From an uncultured Kushneria sp. (GTDB lineage: Bacteria; Pseudomonadota; Gammaproteobacteria; Pseudomonadales; Halomonadaceae): a stretch of 64,000 nt of DNA. The stretch is from contig NZ_CANMFC010000003.1 in NCBI RefSeq assembly GCF_947497025.1, positions 474,662 to 538,661 on the forward strand, in the 5' to 3' direction. Positions 21,023-30,190 of this stretch are shown one piece after another; the stretch's first letter is position 1, and each line of letters starts with the position of its first letter. Below the pieces are notes generated by a model that searched no databases, was not told the origin of the DNA, and saw only the letters and a program-made list of their open reading frames with translations. Both the position numbers and the translations under genes were made by a program.

Positions 21023-21988
21023 TCAATAAACGAACGGCGGCATGGGTGCCTTGGAAAGTCGCTCCTGCAACACCCTGAGTTCGGTGCGAAGCCGTGCCAG
21101 TTCCTGATCGCGCTCGGCCAGCAGACCCGAGAGATGATCCTCCCGTCCGCGACTTTCCTGAAGCTGCTGCTCATTGTGACGCGCATGCTGACTTAAATCG
21201 CGCATCTTGCGCTCTTCTTCCTGCAGGGTACGCCGCTGCTGCTCCATCTGGGTCGTGATCTTCTCGATACGCTCTTCAAGCTGCTCGTGGCGACGTCGCG
21301 CCTGCTTCTCGAGTTCCTGCTTTTCATGACGCGCGCTGTCGAGCAGCTGCATCAGACGGTTTTCAGCGCTTTCATGGCGTGACTCTTCCTGCGCCAGGCG
21401 CCGCTTGTGCGTTTGATCAAGCTGCTCAAGGCTTTCGTGATGCTCACGCTCAAGACGGTCGCGCTCTTCACTAAGCGTATTGATCTGTCGGTCACGCATG
21501 GCCAACCGCTGATCCCGCTCTTCAAGCTGTCCGCGCAGATGCGCCGCTTCGCTTTCCAGACGGGCGAGGTTGGTGGCCTTTTCCTCAAGCCGGGCGGCCG
21601 TGCTGTCCAGTCGCTCGCTCAGGGCGGCCAGACGCTGCTGGGTGTCTTCCACCCGGCGCTGCGCCTGCCGGGTTTCCTCTTGCGCCTGTTCTACCTGCTC
21701 ATCGGACTGCTGACGATAGAAGGCCAGTGCTTCACCGGCTTCTTCCTGAGCCTGCTGCCAGAGGCCTGCCAGCGCATCGTGCAGGCGCTCCGGAATGGCC
21801 TGCGGCAGGGGCACATCACGATTTTCCTCACGCCTTGCCCGCCACTCTCGCAGGTGATCACTGATCGTGGTGAAGCTACCGGTGCCCAGCACTTCACGGA
21901 TGCGCTGAACGCTCGGAACATCACCGCGCTGTATCAGGGTTTCTATCGCCCTTTGTACATCTTCGAATTGCACGCCACTTCGTGCCAT
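21023..21988 (-). CDS. KfrA-like DNA-binding coiled-coil protein
   Basis: 321 residues. The N-terminal 110 residues form a KfrA_N-type DNA-binding domain ('DVQRAIETLIQRGDVPSVQR', 'VLGTGSFTTISDHLREWRA'). The rest to about residue 305 is one long coiled coil rich in Gln, Glu, Arg and Leu. Plasmid KfrA is an autorepressor that also helps partition; chromosomal relatives may organise DNA. GAGGCCG stands upstream of the ATG. It diverges from a tyrosine recombinase gene, with a 239-bp AT-rich region full of inverted repeats between them. Whether it binds those repeats is inference. Confidence 0.85.
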   Translation of the reverse strand: MARSGVQFEDVQRAIETLIQRGDVPSVQRIREVLGTGSFTTISDHLREWRARREENRDVPLPQAIPERLHDALAGLWQQAQEEAGEALAFYRQQSDEQVEQAQEETRQAQRRVEDTQQRLAALSERLDSTAARLEEKATNLARLESEAAHLRGQLEERDQRLAMRDRQINTLSEERDRLEREHHESLEQLDQTHKRRLAQEESRHESAENRLMQLLDSARHEKQELEKQARRRHEQLEERIEKITTQMEQQRRTLQEEERKMRDLSQHARHNEQQLQESRGREDHLSGLLAERDQELARLRTELRVLQERLSKAPMPPFVY

Positions 21989-22089
21989 GACGGCCTCCTG
22001 AGTTCCCTGTAATCGCCCGGTAGTTGCTTGTTATTGAAGATGGGCGGCGTATGACCATCACTATAGCGGGTTATTGTGTCAAAAGCAGT

Positions 22090-22114
22090 ATTACGTAAAT
22101 ATGAGTTACGTAAT
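22090..22114. repeat. Perfect inverted repeat with TTACGTAA cores
   Basis: ATTACGTAA at 22090-22098 and TTACGTAAT at 22106-22114, 7-base spacer. Each arm also contains the self-complementary octamer TTACGTAA. It lies between the KfrA-like and recombinase genes; an operator or binding site for either product is likely. Confidence 0.7.
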
Positions 22115-22124
22115 TTTATTTATT

Positions 22125-22158
22125 ATAAGACGCACAAATTCATGATTACGCGTCTTAT
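22125..22158. repeat. Perfect 9-bp inverted repeat, ATAAGACGC
   Basis: ATAAGACGC (22125-22133) and GCGTCTTAT (22150-22158) with a 16-base spacer. A second inverted repeat, CATGAT (22141-22146) and ATCATG (22157-22162), overlaps it. Possible regulatory or recombinase-binding site. Confidence 0.65.
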
Positions 22159-22168
22159 CATGATTTTT

Positions 22169-22182
22169 CCCATCCTAATGGG
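22169..22182. repeat. Short inverted repeat CCCAT/ATGGG
   Basis: CCCAT (22169-22173) and ATGGG (22178-22182) around CCTA, 46 bases before the recombinase start. Third symmetrical element in this divergent region. Confidence 0.4.
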
Positions 22183-22227
22183 TATCATGCGCGACAAGGA
22201 TCACCAGAAGCTCTGAATGGGGTGACA

Positions 22228-23406
22228 ATGAAAAAGGCGTTAAATATCGAACCTGATACCGAAAGGGCGCCTCACACCTTACTGGTAGAACGCGACCGTC
22301 AGGCGCTGCCCGGTCAATTGGTCGACGCCATTAATGATCGCGAGATTGTGGCGGCATGGCTCAAGGAATATCGCGCCAGTCCCCAGACCCTCAGGCAGTA
22401 CCGCAAGGAGGCCGAGCGGTTGCTGTTATGGCTTGAAGGGCAGGGCAAACGCCTTACGGATATTGACCGACGGGCGCTGGATGAGTTTGAACAGTTTCTT
22501 GCCGATCCAAGCCCTGCCAGTGACTGGATTGGACCACCCAGACCCCGGTACAGCGAAGAGTGGCGCCCATTTCGAAAGGGGCTTTCTGCTGCCAGCCGTC
22601 GTCAGAGCCTGGTGATCCTGCAAACGCTCTTTGGCTGGCTGATAGAAGCAGGGTGGCTGAGCCAGAACCCGTTTCGATTGATGCGGGACAAGCGCCGACG
22701 GCTGGATAATACGCAGGCCGGGGTTGAGCGCTATCTGGAGCGCCCGTTGTGGCAGTGGTGCTGGCAGCGACTCAATACGCCTCCTCCGGTCGATGCCCCA
22801 CCCAGAATGCGGTACGAGCTTGAACGGCGGCGATTCATTTTTGCTTTTGCCTATTTGCTGGCACCCCGGGTGAGTGAAATGAGCCAAGCGCGCATGAACG
22901 ATTTTCAAAGGCGCGAAGGGCATTGGTGGTGGCAGGTCACGGGCAAGGGCAGCAAACAGGCCAGCATTCCCGTGCCGGACGCCGTAATGACGGCCTTGAG
23001 GCAGTGGCGCGCCGTGCTCGGGCTGCCGGCAACGCCATCACCCGAGGAAGATACGCCCGTGATCAGGGCGCTGGATGGCAGGCGCGGTGTGGGTGATAAC
23101 CAGCTCTATCGCATGATCAAAAGGGCCCTTGAATCTCTGGCAACGGAGAAAGAGCGGCAGGGCGGCGAAGGGGAACGGCATGAAGCACAGCGCCTTCGTC
23201 AGGCGACGCCGCACTGGCTTCGTCACACCGCCATTACCCATCAGGCCCAGCAGGGCGTAGAGCTGCGTTATCTGGCGCGCACGGCACGTCACTCAAGGCT
23301 TGAGACAACCGCCCGCTATCTTCACGCTGAAGCACAGGAGTGGCATGGACAGATCAATCGGCACACCCTCGATCTGCCAGACGAAAGCGGGGATGACACG
23401 CTATAA
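22228..23406 (+). CDS. Tyrosine recombinase/integrase, stand-alone
   Basis: 392 residues. A SAM-like core-binding domain (about 45-150) precedes the catalytic domain. The active-site set is visible: Arg in 'AYLLAPRVSEMSQ', Lys in 'TGKGSKQASIPVP', His/Arg in 'PHWLRHTAITHQ', His in 'TARHSRLETTARYLH', with the nucleophile Tyr in ARYLH. It should be catalytically competent. The ATG at 22228 has GGGG close upstream; a GTG at 22222 is also possible. No phage, transposon or tRNA attachment site adjoins it, so it looks resident rather than newly acquired. It diverges from a KfrA-like gene and lies about 4 kb from dif. Confidence 0.88.
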   Translation: MKKALNIEPDTERAPHTLLVERDRQALPGQLVDAINDREIVAAWLKEYRASPQTLRQYRKEAERLLLWLEGQGKRLTDIDRRALDEFEQFLADPSPASDWIGPPRPRYSEEWRPFRKGLSAASRRQSLVILQTLFGWLIEAGWLSQNPFRLMRDKRRRLDNTQAGVERYLERPLWQWCWQRLNTPPPVDAPPRMRYELERRRFIFAFAYLLAPRVSEMSQARMNDFQRREGHWWWQVTGKGSKQASIPVPDAVMTALRQWRAVLGLPATPSPEEDTPVIRALDGRRGVGDNQLYRMIKRALESLATEKERQGGEGERHEAQRLRQATPHWLRHTAITHQAQQGVELRYLARTARHSRLETTARYLHAEAQEWHGQINRHTLDLPDESGDDTL

Positions 23407-23443
23407 TGCCCACCTTTCACCTATACCAGCACATGGAGCCGGC

Positions 23444-23854
23444 ATGAGTCCGCAAGAGGCCCAGCAGGAATTGATCGAAGAGTTCGACATGTTTGATAAC
23501 TGGATGGATCGTTATCAATACATCATTGATCTGGGCAAGCTGCTGCCCGATTTTCCTGACGAATGGAAAAACGACGATACGCGCCTTGAGGGTTGCCAGT
23601 CCAACGTCTGGGTTCAGGGCGAAAAGCAGGGCGAGAAGCTGCACTTTCATGCCATGTCAGATGCCGCCATTGTGTCGGGCCTGATCGCCATATTGCTGCG
23701 CATTTACAATGACAGAACGCCGCAGGAAATCCTCAATACGCCGCCCGATTTTCTGGCCGCGCTGGATCTGGACAAGCATTTGTCTCCGACCCGTAGCAAT
23801 GGGCTGCACGCCATGCTCGAGCGCATCAGGACGACGGCGCATGCTCATGCCTGA
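23444..23854 (+). CDS. sufE: Cysteine desulfuration protein SufE
   Basis: 136 residues. The active Cys is in 'RLEGCQSNVWVQG', the SufE signature, and 'NWMDRYQYIIDLGKLLPDFP' is the conserved start of the fold. SufE accepts persulfide from a cysteine desulfurase (SufS or CsdA). The ATG at 23444 has GGAG 5 bases upstream; the frame extends upstream into the recombinase gene without signals. No suf or csd genes adjoin it, so its partner lies elsewhere. Confidence 0.94.
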   Translation: MSPQEAQQELIEEFDMFDNWMDRYQYIIDLGKLLPDFPDEWKNDDTRLEGCQSNVWVQGEKQGEKLHFHAMSDAAIVSGLIAILLRIYNDRTPQEILNTPPDFLAALDLDKHLSPTRSNGLHAMLERIRTTAHAHA

Positions 23855-23902
23855 TATGAAGGCGATCAAACCTGTCATTGTCTGGCACGCGGCAGGGCAC
23901 GC

Positions 23903-24301
23903 ATGAAGCAGTTCGAGATTTATCAGCACCCTGACGGTCGTCTTGAGGCGGTCAAGCAGGGCTGGAACTGGCCGGCCTTCTTCTTTGGTGCTCTCTGGGC
24001 ACTGTACTGCCGGCTATGGAAGATTGCCGTACTGACCTTCGTGGGCGTCTTTATAGTGTCGATGGCAGGCGCGCTCGATGAGAGCGGCCTGCTTGATGTG
24101 ATGCTCAACATTGTATGCCTGGGGCTTTATGTCGCTTTCGGCCTCAATGGCAATCGCTGGAAACAGCGTCATTTGATGGCCAGCGGGTTCCATTCTGCCG
24201 GCACCCTGGAGGCCAAAAGTATCAAGCAGGCCATTGCCGGGCACGTTGAAAGACAACAGACTCAGGGCGCTGACATGGCTTCCCACACCTTTCAGGCCTG
24301 A
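23903..24301 (+). CDS. DUF2628 membrane protein
   Basis: 132 residues. '[19 protein letters not shown]' is the DUF2628 hallmark, followed by two hydrophobic helices (about 25-65 and 68-85) and the short '[10 protein letters not shown]' motif. Function unknown; small inner-membrane protein. The last 50 residues are polar. Its end overlaps the convergent yidD by 10 bases. It follows sufE by 48 bases and is probably cotranscribed. Confidence 0.85.
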   Translation: MKQFEIYQHPDGRLEAVKQGWNWPAFFFGALWALYCRLWKIAVLTFVGVFIVSMAGALDESGLLDVMLNIVCLGLYVAFGLNGNRWKQRHLMASGFHSAGTLEAKSIKQAIAGHVERQQTQGADMASHTFQA

Positions 24302-24654
24302 TCCCGATGCTCCTGATCAAGCTGTTCATCCGGCCCGGCGTCACGGCCGGATCCTGAATCAGGATTTCTGCAGTGGCGGCATGACGCTCCTGCAGGGGGC
24401 ACCGGGTCGACGCCACCGGCACAAAACGGATGGCAGCGCAGGATTCGCCTGAGCGCGAGCCACCCGCCGCAAATGGGGCCATGAATCTGAATGGCCTCGA
24501 TCGCATAGTTGGAACAGGTTGGCCAGAAGCGGCATCGCGGTCCAATGAGTGGGCTGATGCCATATTGATAGACACGCACCAGCCCAATCAAAACGCCACG
24601 AAGTAACTTTAACAGCCCACGCTTTAGCCGACGCAGCGCATCAGCTATTCCCAT
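24292..24654 (-). CDS. yidD: Membrane protein insertion efficiency factor YidD
   Basis: 120 residues. The whole conserved core is present: '[19 protein letters not shown]', '[12 protein letters not shown]', '[15 protein letters not shown]'. It is a small peripheral inner-membrane protein that assists YidC. A 45-residue polar, Cys-containing tail follows the core, longer than usual. It is normally found between rnpA and yidC; here it overlaps the end of hisI by 14 bases instead. Confidence 0.93.
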   Translation of the reverse strand: MGIADALRRLKRGLLKLLRGVLIGLVRVYQYGISPLIGPRCRFWPTCSNYAIEAIQIHGPICGGWLALRRILRCHPFCAGGVDPVPPAGASCRHCRNPDSGSGRDAGPDEQLDQEHRDQA

Positions 24655-25090
24655 ACAGGGCCTCGGCCGACATCAGCGGTGCCGTATCCACTCGCGCGCT
24701 TTTGTCATCAAGGGCCAGATAAAAGCAGGTACGCCGGCCGGTGTGGCAGGCAGGGCCCGTCTGATCCACCTTGAGCAATAGTGTATCGCCGTCGCAATCC
24801 AGCCACGCCTGATGCAGCATCTGTATCTGCCCGGAGGATTCGCCCTTGCGCCACGGTTTCTGGCGCGAGCGTGACCAGTAGCACACCCGTCTGGTCTGTA
24901 GCGTCTCCTCCAGCGTTTGCCGGTTCATCCACGCCATCATCAGCACTTCACCGCTGTCAAACTGCTGGGCAATGGCCGGCATCAAACCTTCATCGTTCCA
25001 GCCGGCCACTTCCAGAAGCGAATCGAGATCGACCTCGTGGCCGGCGGCGGTCTGCTCAAGTGCCTTGTAAGTTGGCGATGATGCGCTCAT
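24641..25090 (-). CDS. hisI: Phosphoribosyl-AMP cyclohydrolase HisI
   Basis: 149 residues, cyclohydrolase only, without the HisE domain. The Mg-binding '[12 protein letters not shown]' (D98, D100, D102) and the zinc-binding Cys99, Cys115 and Cys122 are all kept. It opens the purine ring in histidine synthesis. GGGAGA precedes the ATG. It sits 14 bases after pyrC, far from any his operon in this window. In several proteobacteria a second hisI belongs to the Zur regulon, so this may be a low-zinc paralogue; whether another copy exists cannot be seen. Confidence 0.93.
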   Translation of the reverse strand: MSASSPTYKALEQTAAGHEVDLDSLLEVAGWNDEGLMPAIAQQFDSGEVLMMAWMNRQTLEETLQTRRVCYWSRSRQKPWRKGESSGQIQMLHQAWLDCDGDTLLLKVDQTGPACHTGRRTCFYLALDDKSARVDTAPLMSAEALYGNS

Positions 25091-25104
25091 GTCTTCTCCC
25101 TGGA

Positions 25105-26439
25105 TTATCGACGGCGGTAGGTGACGCGCTGGCCGGCCGGGGCGCCGGCGAGTTTCTCGCCGTCCCAGGCAACCACGCCATTGACGATGGTGGTGTCGAT
25201 GCTGCCACGCAGCGCCGTATTTTCAAAAGGGCTCCAGCCGCACTTGTAGAGCAGTTCATCGCGGGTCACGGTGAAACGCTTTTCAAGATCCACCAGCACC
25301 AGATCCGCCATATAGCCTTCGCGAATAAAGCCACGGTCTGCCAGCTCAAAACGTCGTGCCACGTTATGGCTGGTTTTCTCAACGATGGTGGTCAGCTCGA
25401 AGTGGCCGGCGTTGACCTGATCCAGCAGGGAGGAGAGGGCGTGCTGCACCAGTGGCATACCGGAAGGGGCACTGAAATAACGGTTGTTCTTTTCTTCCAG
25501 CGTATGCGGTGCGTGGTCAGTGGCCACGATGTCGATTCGCCCGTCGTTGACCGCCTCACGAATGGCCTGACGATCGGCCGCGGTCTTGATGGCCGGATTG
25601 CACTTGATCCATGACCCCAGCCGCTCGTAGTCCTCATCGCAGAACCACAGATGATGTACACAGGCTTCCGCGGTGATCAACTTGCCCTCCACAGGGCCGG
25701 ATTCAAACAGTGCCATTTCTTCTGCTGTGGTCAGGTGAAGCACATGCAGGCGTGTGCCGTGCTTGCGCGCCAGATCGATCGCCATGCTGGAGCTTTTATA
25801 GCAGGCCTCGCGCGAGCGGATTTCACCATGCAGTGAGAAGGGCACCTGCTCTCCGAAACGCTCGCGCGCCTGACGCTCGCTTTCCTGAATCATCGGTGTG
25901 TCTTCGCAGTGCGTGATCACCGGAATTTTCGCACTGGCGAAGATGTCTTCGAGCGTTTGCGGTGCATCGACCAGCATGTTGCCGGTAGAGGCACCCATGA
26001 AAATCTTGATGCCACAGGTCGCCGACGGATCCAGTGCCTTGATGGCTTCCAGATTGTCGTTGCTGGCCCCGTGATAAAAGGCATAGTTGGCATGGGAACG
26101 CCCGCGCGCCAGCGCATACTTGGCTTCCAGTGCCTGACTGTCCAGCGTGGGGGGCTTGACGTTGGGCATTTCCATGTAGGTCGTGATACCGCCGGCGACC
26201 GCCGCGGCCGATTCAGTGGCCATATCCCCCTTGCTCGTCAGGCCGGGCTCACGAAAATGCACCTGGTCATCGATCATGCCGGGGAGCAGATAGCGTCCGC
26301 GCGCATCGATGACCTTTTTGGCATCGCGTGACAGAGAGGGAGCGATGGCATCAATGCGCCCATCAAGAATGCCGACATCCAGTTCGCGAATGGTGCCTTC
26401 GTTGACGACGCGGGCATTGACGATCAGCAGATCGAACAT
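25105..26439 (-). CDS. pyrC: Dihydroorotase, class I (PyrC type), with QxH metal motif
   Basis: 444 residues. '[18 protein letters not shown]' is the metal site; the usual HxH reads Gln59-Val-His61. The carboxylated Lys ('[11 protein letters not shown]'), later His residues ('VITHCEDT', '[11 protein letters not shown]') and catalytic Asp ('[13 protein letters not shown]') are present. It cyclises carbamoyl aspartate. Housekeeping gammaproteobacterial PyrC is usually the shorter class II form, so this may be the accessory, Zur-linked kind. The ATG at 26439 is chosen by fit to the family. It lies between zur and hisI. Confidence 0.9.
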   Translation of the reverse strand: MFDLLIVNARVVNEGTIRELDVGILDGRIDAIAPSLSRDAKKVIDARGRYLLPGMIDDQVHFREPGLTSKGDMATESAAAVAGGITTYMEMPNVKPPTLDSQALEAKYALARGRSHANYAFYHGASNDNLEAIKALDPSATCGIKIFMGASTGNMLVDAPQTLEDIFASAKIPVITHCEDTPMIQESERQARERFGEQVPFSLHGEIRSREACYKSSSMAIDLARKHGTRLHVLHLTTAEEMALFESGPVEGKLITAEACVHHLWFCDEDYERLGSWIKCNPAIKTAADRQAIREAVNDGRIDIVATDHAPHTLEEKNNRYFSAPSGMPLVQHALSSLLDQVNAGHFELTTIVEKTSHNVARRFELADRGFIREGYMADLVLVDLEKRFTVTRDELLYKCGWSPFENTALRGSIDTTIVNGVVAWDGEKLAGAPAGQRVTYRRR

Positions 26440-26483
26440 GGCATGGGACCTGTGTGATGGTGTGAAACGAAAGTTACTCTCGA

Positions 26484-26927
26484 TCAGTGTGACGGCTGGC
26501 ATTTCTGACAAACGCCGGAAAGCTCGATGGTCTGGCGCTCAATGACAAACCCGTGGCCGGCAGCCGTCTCTTCCAGACGCTGCATGGTGTCATGATCATG
26601 CATCTCTTCGACAAGACCGCAGTGACGGCAGATCATGAGCTGAAAGCCGCGCGCATGATCCGGGCATGGGCAGGCAACATAGGCATTGAGCGATTCAATG
26701 CGATGCACCAGTCCCTGTTCGAGCAGGAAATCCAGCGCGCGATACACTGTGGGCGGTCGCGCCGAGGCATGCTCGGTGGAAAGCAGATCAAGAAGCTCAT
26801 AAGCCTTGAGACCGCTGGAGTGTGCACTGATGATTTCAAAGATTCGACGACGGATGGGCGTAAACCGCACGTTATTGTCATGACAACGCGCTTCGGCCAT
26901 GCGCAGCAGGCTGGATACATCAGGCAT
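26484..26927 (-). CDS. zur: Zinc uptake regulator Zur (Fur family)
   Basis: 147 residues. The winged helix includes 'PPTVYRALDFLLEQGLVHRI'; 'LNAYVACPCPDH' and 'LMICRHCGLVEEMHDHD' supply metal ligands, and the C-terminal 'GVCQKCQPSH' gives the second CxxC. 'ESLNAY' separates Zur from Fur. With zinc it represses uptake and zinc-sparing genes. It stands 44 bases upstream of pyrC and hisI on the same strand, so the three may share a transcript. No clear Zur box was found by eye in the flanks. Confidence 0.9.
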   Translation of the reverse strand: MPDVSSLLRMAEARCHDNNVRFTPIRRRIFEIISAHSSGLKAYELLDLLSTEHASARPPTVYRALDFLLEQGLVHRIESLNAYVACPCPDHARGFQLMICRHCGLVEEMHDHDTMQRLEETAAGHGFVIERQTIELSGVCQKCQPSH

Positions 26928-27063
26928 TGAATGTTCTCATCGTTGAAAGCGCAGGACAGCATATGAAATATGCGCTTATGGTAACGTCATCGGGCAGGGC
27001 TCGCACCTTGAGGAACCTACAAGGCGTCATTGACCAGCCAATGGTAAAATCCTGGCATACTCA

Positions 27064-27091
27064 ATTTAACATAATATATATTATGCGAAGT
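27064..27091 (-). other. dif: dif site (XerC/XerD chromosome dimer resolution)
   Basis: Read on the minus strand, the XerC arm is ACTTCGCATAA, the 6-base centre TATATA and the XerD arm TTATGTTAAAT. The E. coli dif site (from memory) differs at four of 28 positions: three at the outer XerC arm and one in the centre. The XerD arm is identical. The site is intergenic between zur and the DUF1161 gene. It marks the replication terminus. The 16-bp palindrome at 27070-27085 is the inner part of this site. Confidence 0.92.
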
Positions 27092-27189
27092 TATTGTGCA
27101 CAATCAGTGCAACCTCCTATAACCGGGGTCATAATGGTTTATATTCATCAAATCGAATGATGCTGTGTTGTTTCTCAGGAGATCGCCCC

Positions 27190-27678
27190 ATGAAGTATCC
27201 ACGTGCGTTTACAGGCTGCTCGACGCTTGCATTGACACTGACTGCGCTATGCCTCCCTACACTTGCTTTTGGCGCCTGTCAGAATGTTCGCGATCGGATT
27301 GCCCAGAACATTGAATCCAACGGCGTTGAGCCAATGGGCTACTCACTCCAGGTGATTCCAACAGCCGATGCCGATCAGGCGGATGGTCAGATTGTGGGTC
27401 ACTGTGAAAACAATCGATACCAGATTGTCTATCAGCGTCACTATCGCACCAGCAGCGCCGAAACAATGGAAGACACGTCTTCCGACGAAGATGAAATTGA
27501 TGGCGCCTCTTCACCTGAAACAGACAATGTTTCACCCGAAGCATCGGCTACCTCGCCGGCACCCGTGGAGGCTCCCGAAGCATCCTCACCAAACCAGACC
27601 GACAGTGATCCTTCATCAGACAGACGCAGGATCGAGACGTCCGATATGCCGGTCAGCACTGAAAGCTCTACCCGGTAA
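27190..27678 (+). CDS. DUF1161 secreted protein with acidic C-terminal tail
   Basis: 162 residues. A signal peptide (1 to about 28, ending LAFGA) is followed by a DUF1161-like domain: 'CQNVRDRIAQNIESNGVEP', 'YSLQVIPTADADQAD' and 'IVGHCENNRYQIVYQRH', with two Cys that may pair in the periplasm. Residues from about 90 to the end are a low-complexity tail rich in Ser, Glu, Asp and Pro, absent from the usual 75-80-residue family members. AGGAGA precedes the ATG at 27190. Family function is unknown. It is the first gene right of dif. Confidence 0.75.
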   Translation: MKYPRAFTGCSTLALTLTALCLPTLAFGACQNVRDRIAQNIESNGVEPMGYSLQVIPTADADQADGQIVGHCENNRYQIVYQRHYRTSSAETMEDTSSDEDEIDGASSPETDNVSPEASATSPAPVEAPEASSPNQTDSDPSSDRRRIETSDMPVSTESSTR

Positions 27679-27712
27679 CGGCCGGTCACTTTTCTGCGCT
27701 GCGCCTAAAATG

Positions 27713-27742
27713 AAAAAGCCTGCTCATGTGAGCAGGCTTTTT
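27713..27742. terminator. Bidirectional terminator between the DUF1161 gene and ectC
   Basis: AAAAAGCCTGCTCA and TGAGCAGGCTTTTT are perfectly complementary around TG. It ends both the DUF1161 gene and the ectABC transcript. Confidence 0.94.
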
Positions 27743-27782
27743 GATGCAATCAACTGATGCCGGGATCAATCAATGCCGTATG

Positions 27783-28178
27783 TCAGTCATCTGCCGGCGC
27801 ATAGGAGCCATCTTCACGATGTACTTCCCGGCCGGTCAGCGGCGGATTGAACACACAGGCAACGGTCATGCCCTTTTCCTTGCCACGCAGCCAGTGCTCA
27901 TCGTGCTGGTCCAGCAGATACATGTCGCCGGCCTTGATGGTGTGCTTTTTGCCGTCGGCAATGGTTTCTACCTCGCCTTCGCCCTCATAGCAAAAGACGG
28001 CTTCAATATGGTTCTTGTAATGAATGTGGGTTTCCGTGCCCGGACGGATTCGGGTGATATTAAAGGAAAAGCCACAGTTGTCTTCGGCCAGCATCAGACG
28101 TGTGCTGTCCCAGTTGCCATTTTCGGCTTCAACAAAGCGGTCGGTCTTGCGGCACTCTTCAAGGTTACGAACGATCAT
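27783..28178 (-). CDS. ectC: Ectoine synthase EctC
   Basis: 131 residues, cupin fold. '[20 protein letters not shown]', '[20 protein letters not shown]' and '[18 protein letters not shown]' match ectoine synthases, with the metal-binding Glu/Tyr/His set in place. It cyclises N-gamma-acetyl-diaminobutyrate to ectoine, the last step. It is the last gene of ectABC, 87 bases after ectB, followed by a strong terminator. Confidence 0.97.
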   Translation of the reverse strand: MIVRNLEECRKTDRFVEAENGNWDSTRLMLAEDNCGFSFNITRIRPGTETHIHYKNHIEAVFCYEGEGEVETIADGKKHTIKAGDMYLLDQHDEHWLRGKEKGMTVACVFNPPLTGREVHREDGSYAPADD

Positions 28179-28231
28179 CGGTCTATCTGCCTTTTCTGGT
28201 CACAATGAACAGGGATCACTGTCGCGGCGGA

Positions 28232-28247
28232 CGCCAGACGCCCGCCA
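28232..28247 (-). promoter_or_regulatory. Weak sigma-54-like motif upstream of ectC
   Basis: On the minus strand TGGCGGGCGTCTGGCG has the GG-N10-GC spacing of a sigma-54 promoter but only part of the TGGCAC/TTGC consensus. A sigma-54 promoter at ectC has been reported in Halomonas elongata. The same bases can also pair as a GC-rich hairpin, so this is uncertain. Confidence 0.25.
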
Positions 28248-28265
28248 AAGTCACTCTAATGACAG

Positions 28266-29528
<1,263 letters not shown>

Positions 29529-29583
29529 TTACAACACTCCCCCGTGTCAGTAGTGGTTGGGTCAGAAATCCTGACTGCCATGG

Positions 29584-30159
29584 TTAGATCTGCTGAGGAT
29601 CAAAAGGCCCTATTCGTACCAGATTTTCCGGATCGTGCTCTCCGCCAAGCTGTTCTTCAGAAAAGTATTCACGACTATTGAGCGGTGCCTGCCAGCGCTG
29701 TGCAAGCCTCCTGAAAAGGCCCCATGATGCTTCATTGTCCGGCGTGATGGTGGTCTCAAGGTGACGCACACCCGCCTGATGCTCACGTCGTAGAACGGTT
29801 TCTACCAGTTTGCGGGCAAGCCCTGTGCCTCTGGCCTTTTCACCCACCGCTACCTGCCATAAAAAGAAGGTGTCTGGTGCGTTGGTTTTGACGTAGCCCG
29901 AAACAAAACCAACAATTTCGCCATCACCGAGTGTGGCTACGGCGCAGCGGTCACGAAACTGTGTGGCAAGGAGCAGATAGGCGTAAGCAGAGTTGACATC
30001 CAACGGCGGGCAGGCCTTGATAAGCTCATAAATACCCCAGCCATCGTCCGTCCCGGGTGGGCGAACCAGAATGGGGGATTCCCCTTCAATAATCATCTCG
30101 GCCAGATCGGGATGAGAGATGTCGCTTGCAGCCGTCGTTGTTTGATTGGTTGGTATCAT
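29584..30159 (-). CDS. ectA: Diaminobutyrate acetyltransferase EctA
   Basis: 191 residues, GNAT fold. 'DDGWGIYELIKACPPLDVNS', 'FFLWQVAVGEKARGTGLARK' (the acetyl-CoA loop) and 'LETTITPDNEASWGLFRRLA' closely resemble Halomonas EctA. It acetylates diaminobutyrate. No Shine-Dalgarno is evident before the ATG at 30159, which is unusual for such a highly expressed gene. It heads ectABC, with a good promoter about 32-60 bases upstream. Confidence 0.96.
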   Translation of the reverse strand: MIPTNQTTTAASDISHPDLAEMIIEGESPILVRPPGTDDGWGIYELIKACPPLDVNSAYAYLLLATQFRDRCAVATLGDGEIVGFVSGYVKTNAPDTFFLWQVAVGEKARGTGLARKLVETVLRREHQAGVRHLETTITPDNEASWGLFRRLAQRWQAPLNSREYFSEEQLGGEHDPENLVRIGPFDPQQI

Positions 30160-30190
30160 GGATATTTCGCAGTTGGCGAATTAGACACGC

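Noticed and set aside
21000..23900. Prophage or genomic island around the recombinase
   Set aside because: No phage genes, direct repeats or tRNA site; neighbours are core genes.
27070..27085. Perfect 16-bp palindrome as a Zur or other operator
   Set aside because: It is the inner part of the dif site; the half-sites do not match the usual GTTAT...ATAAC Zur box.
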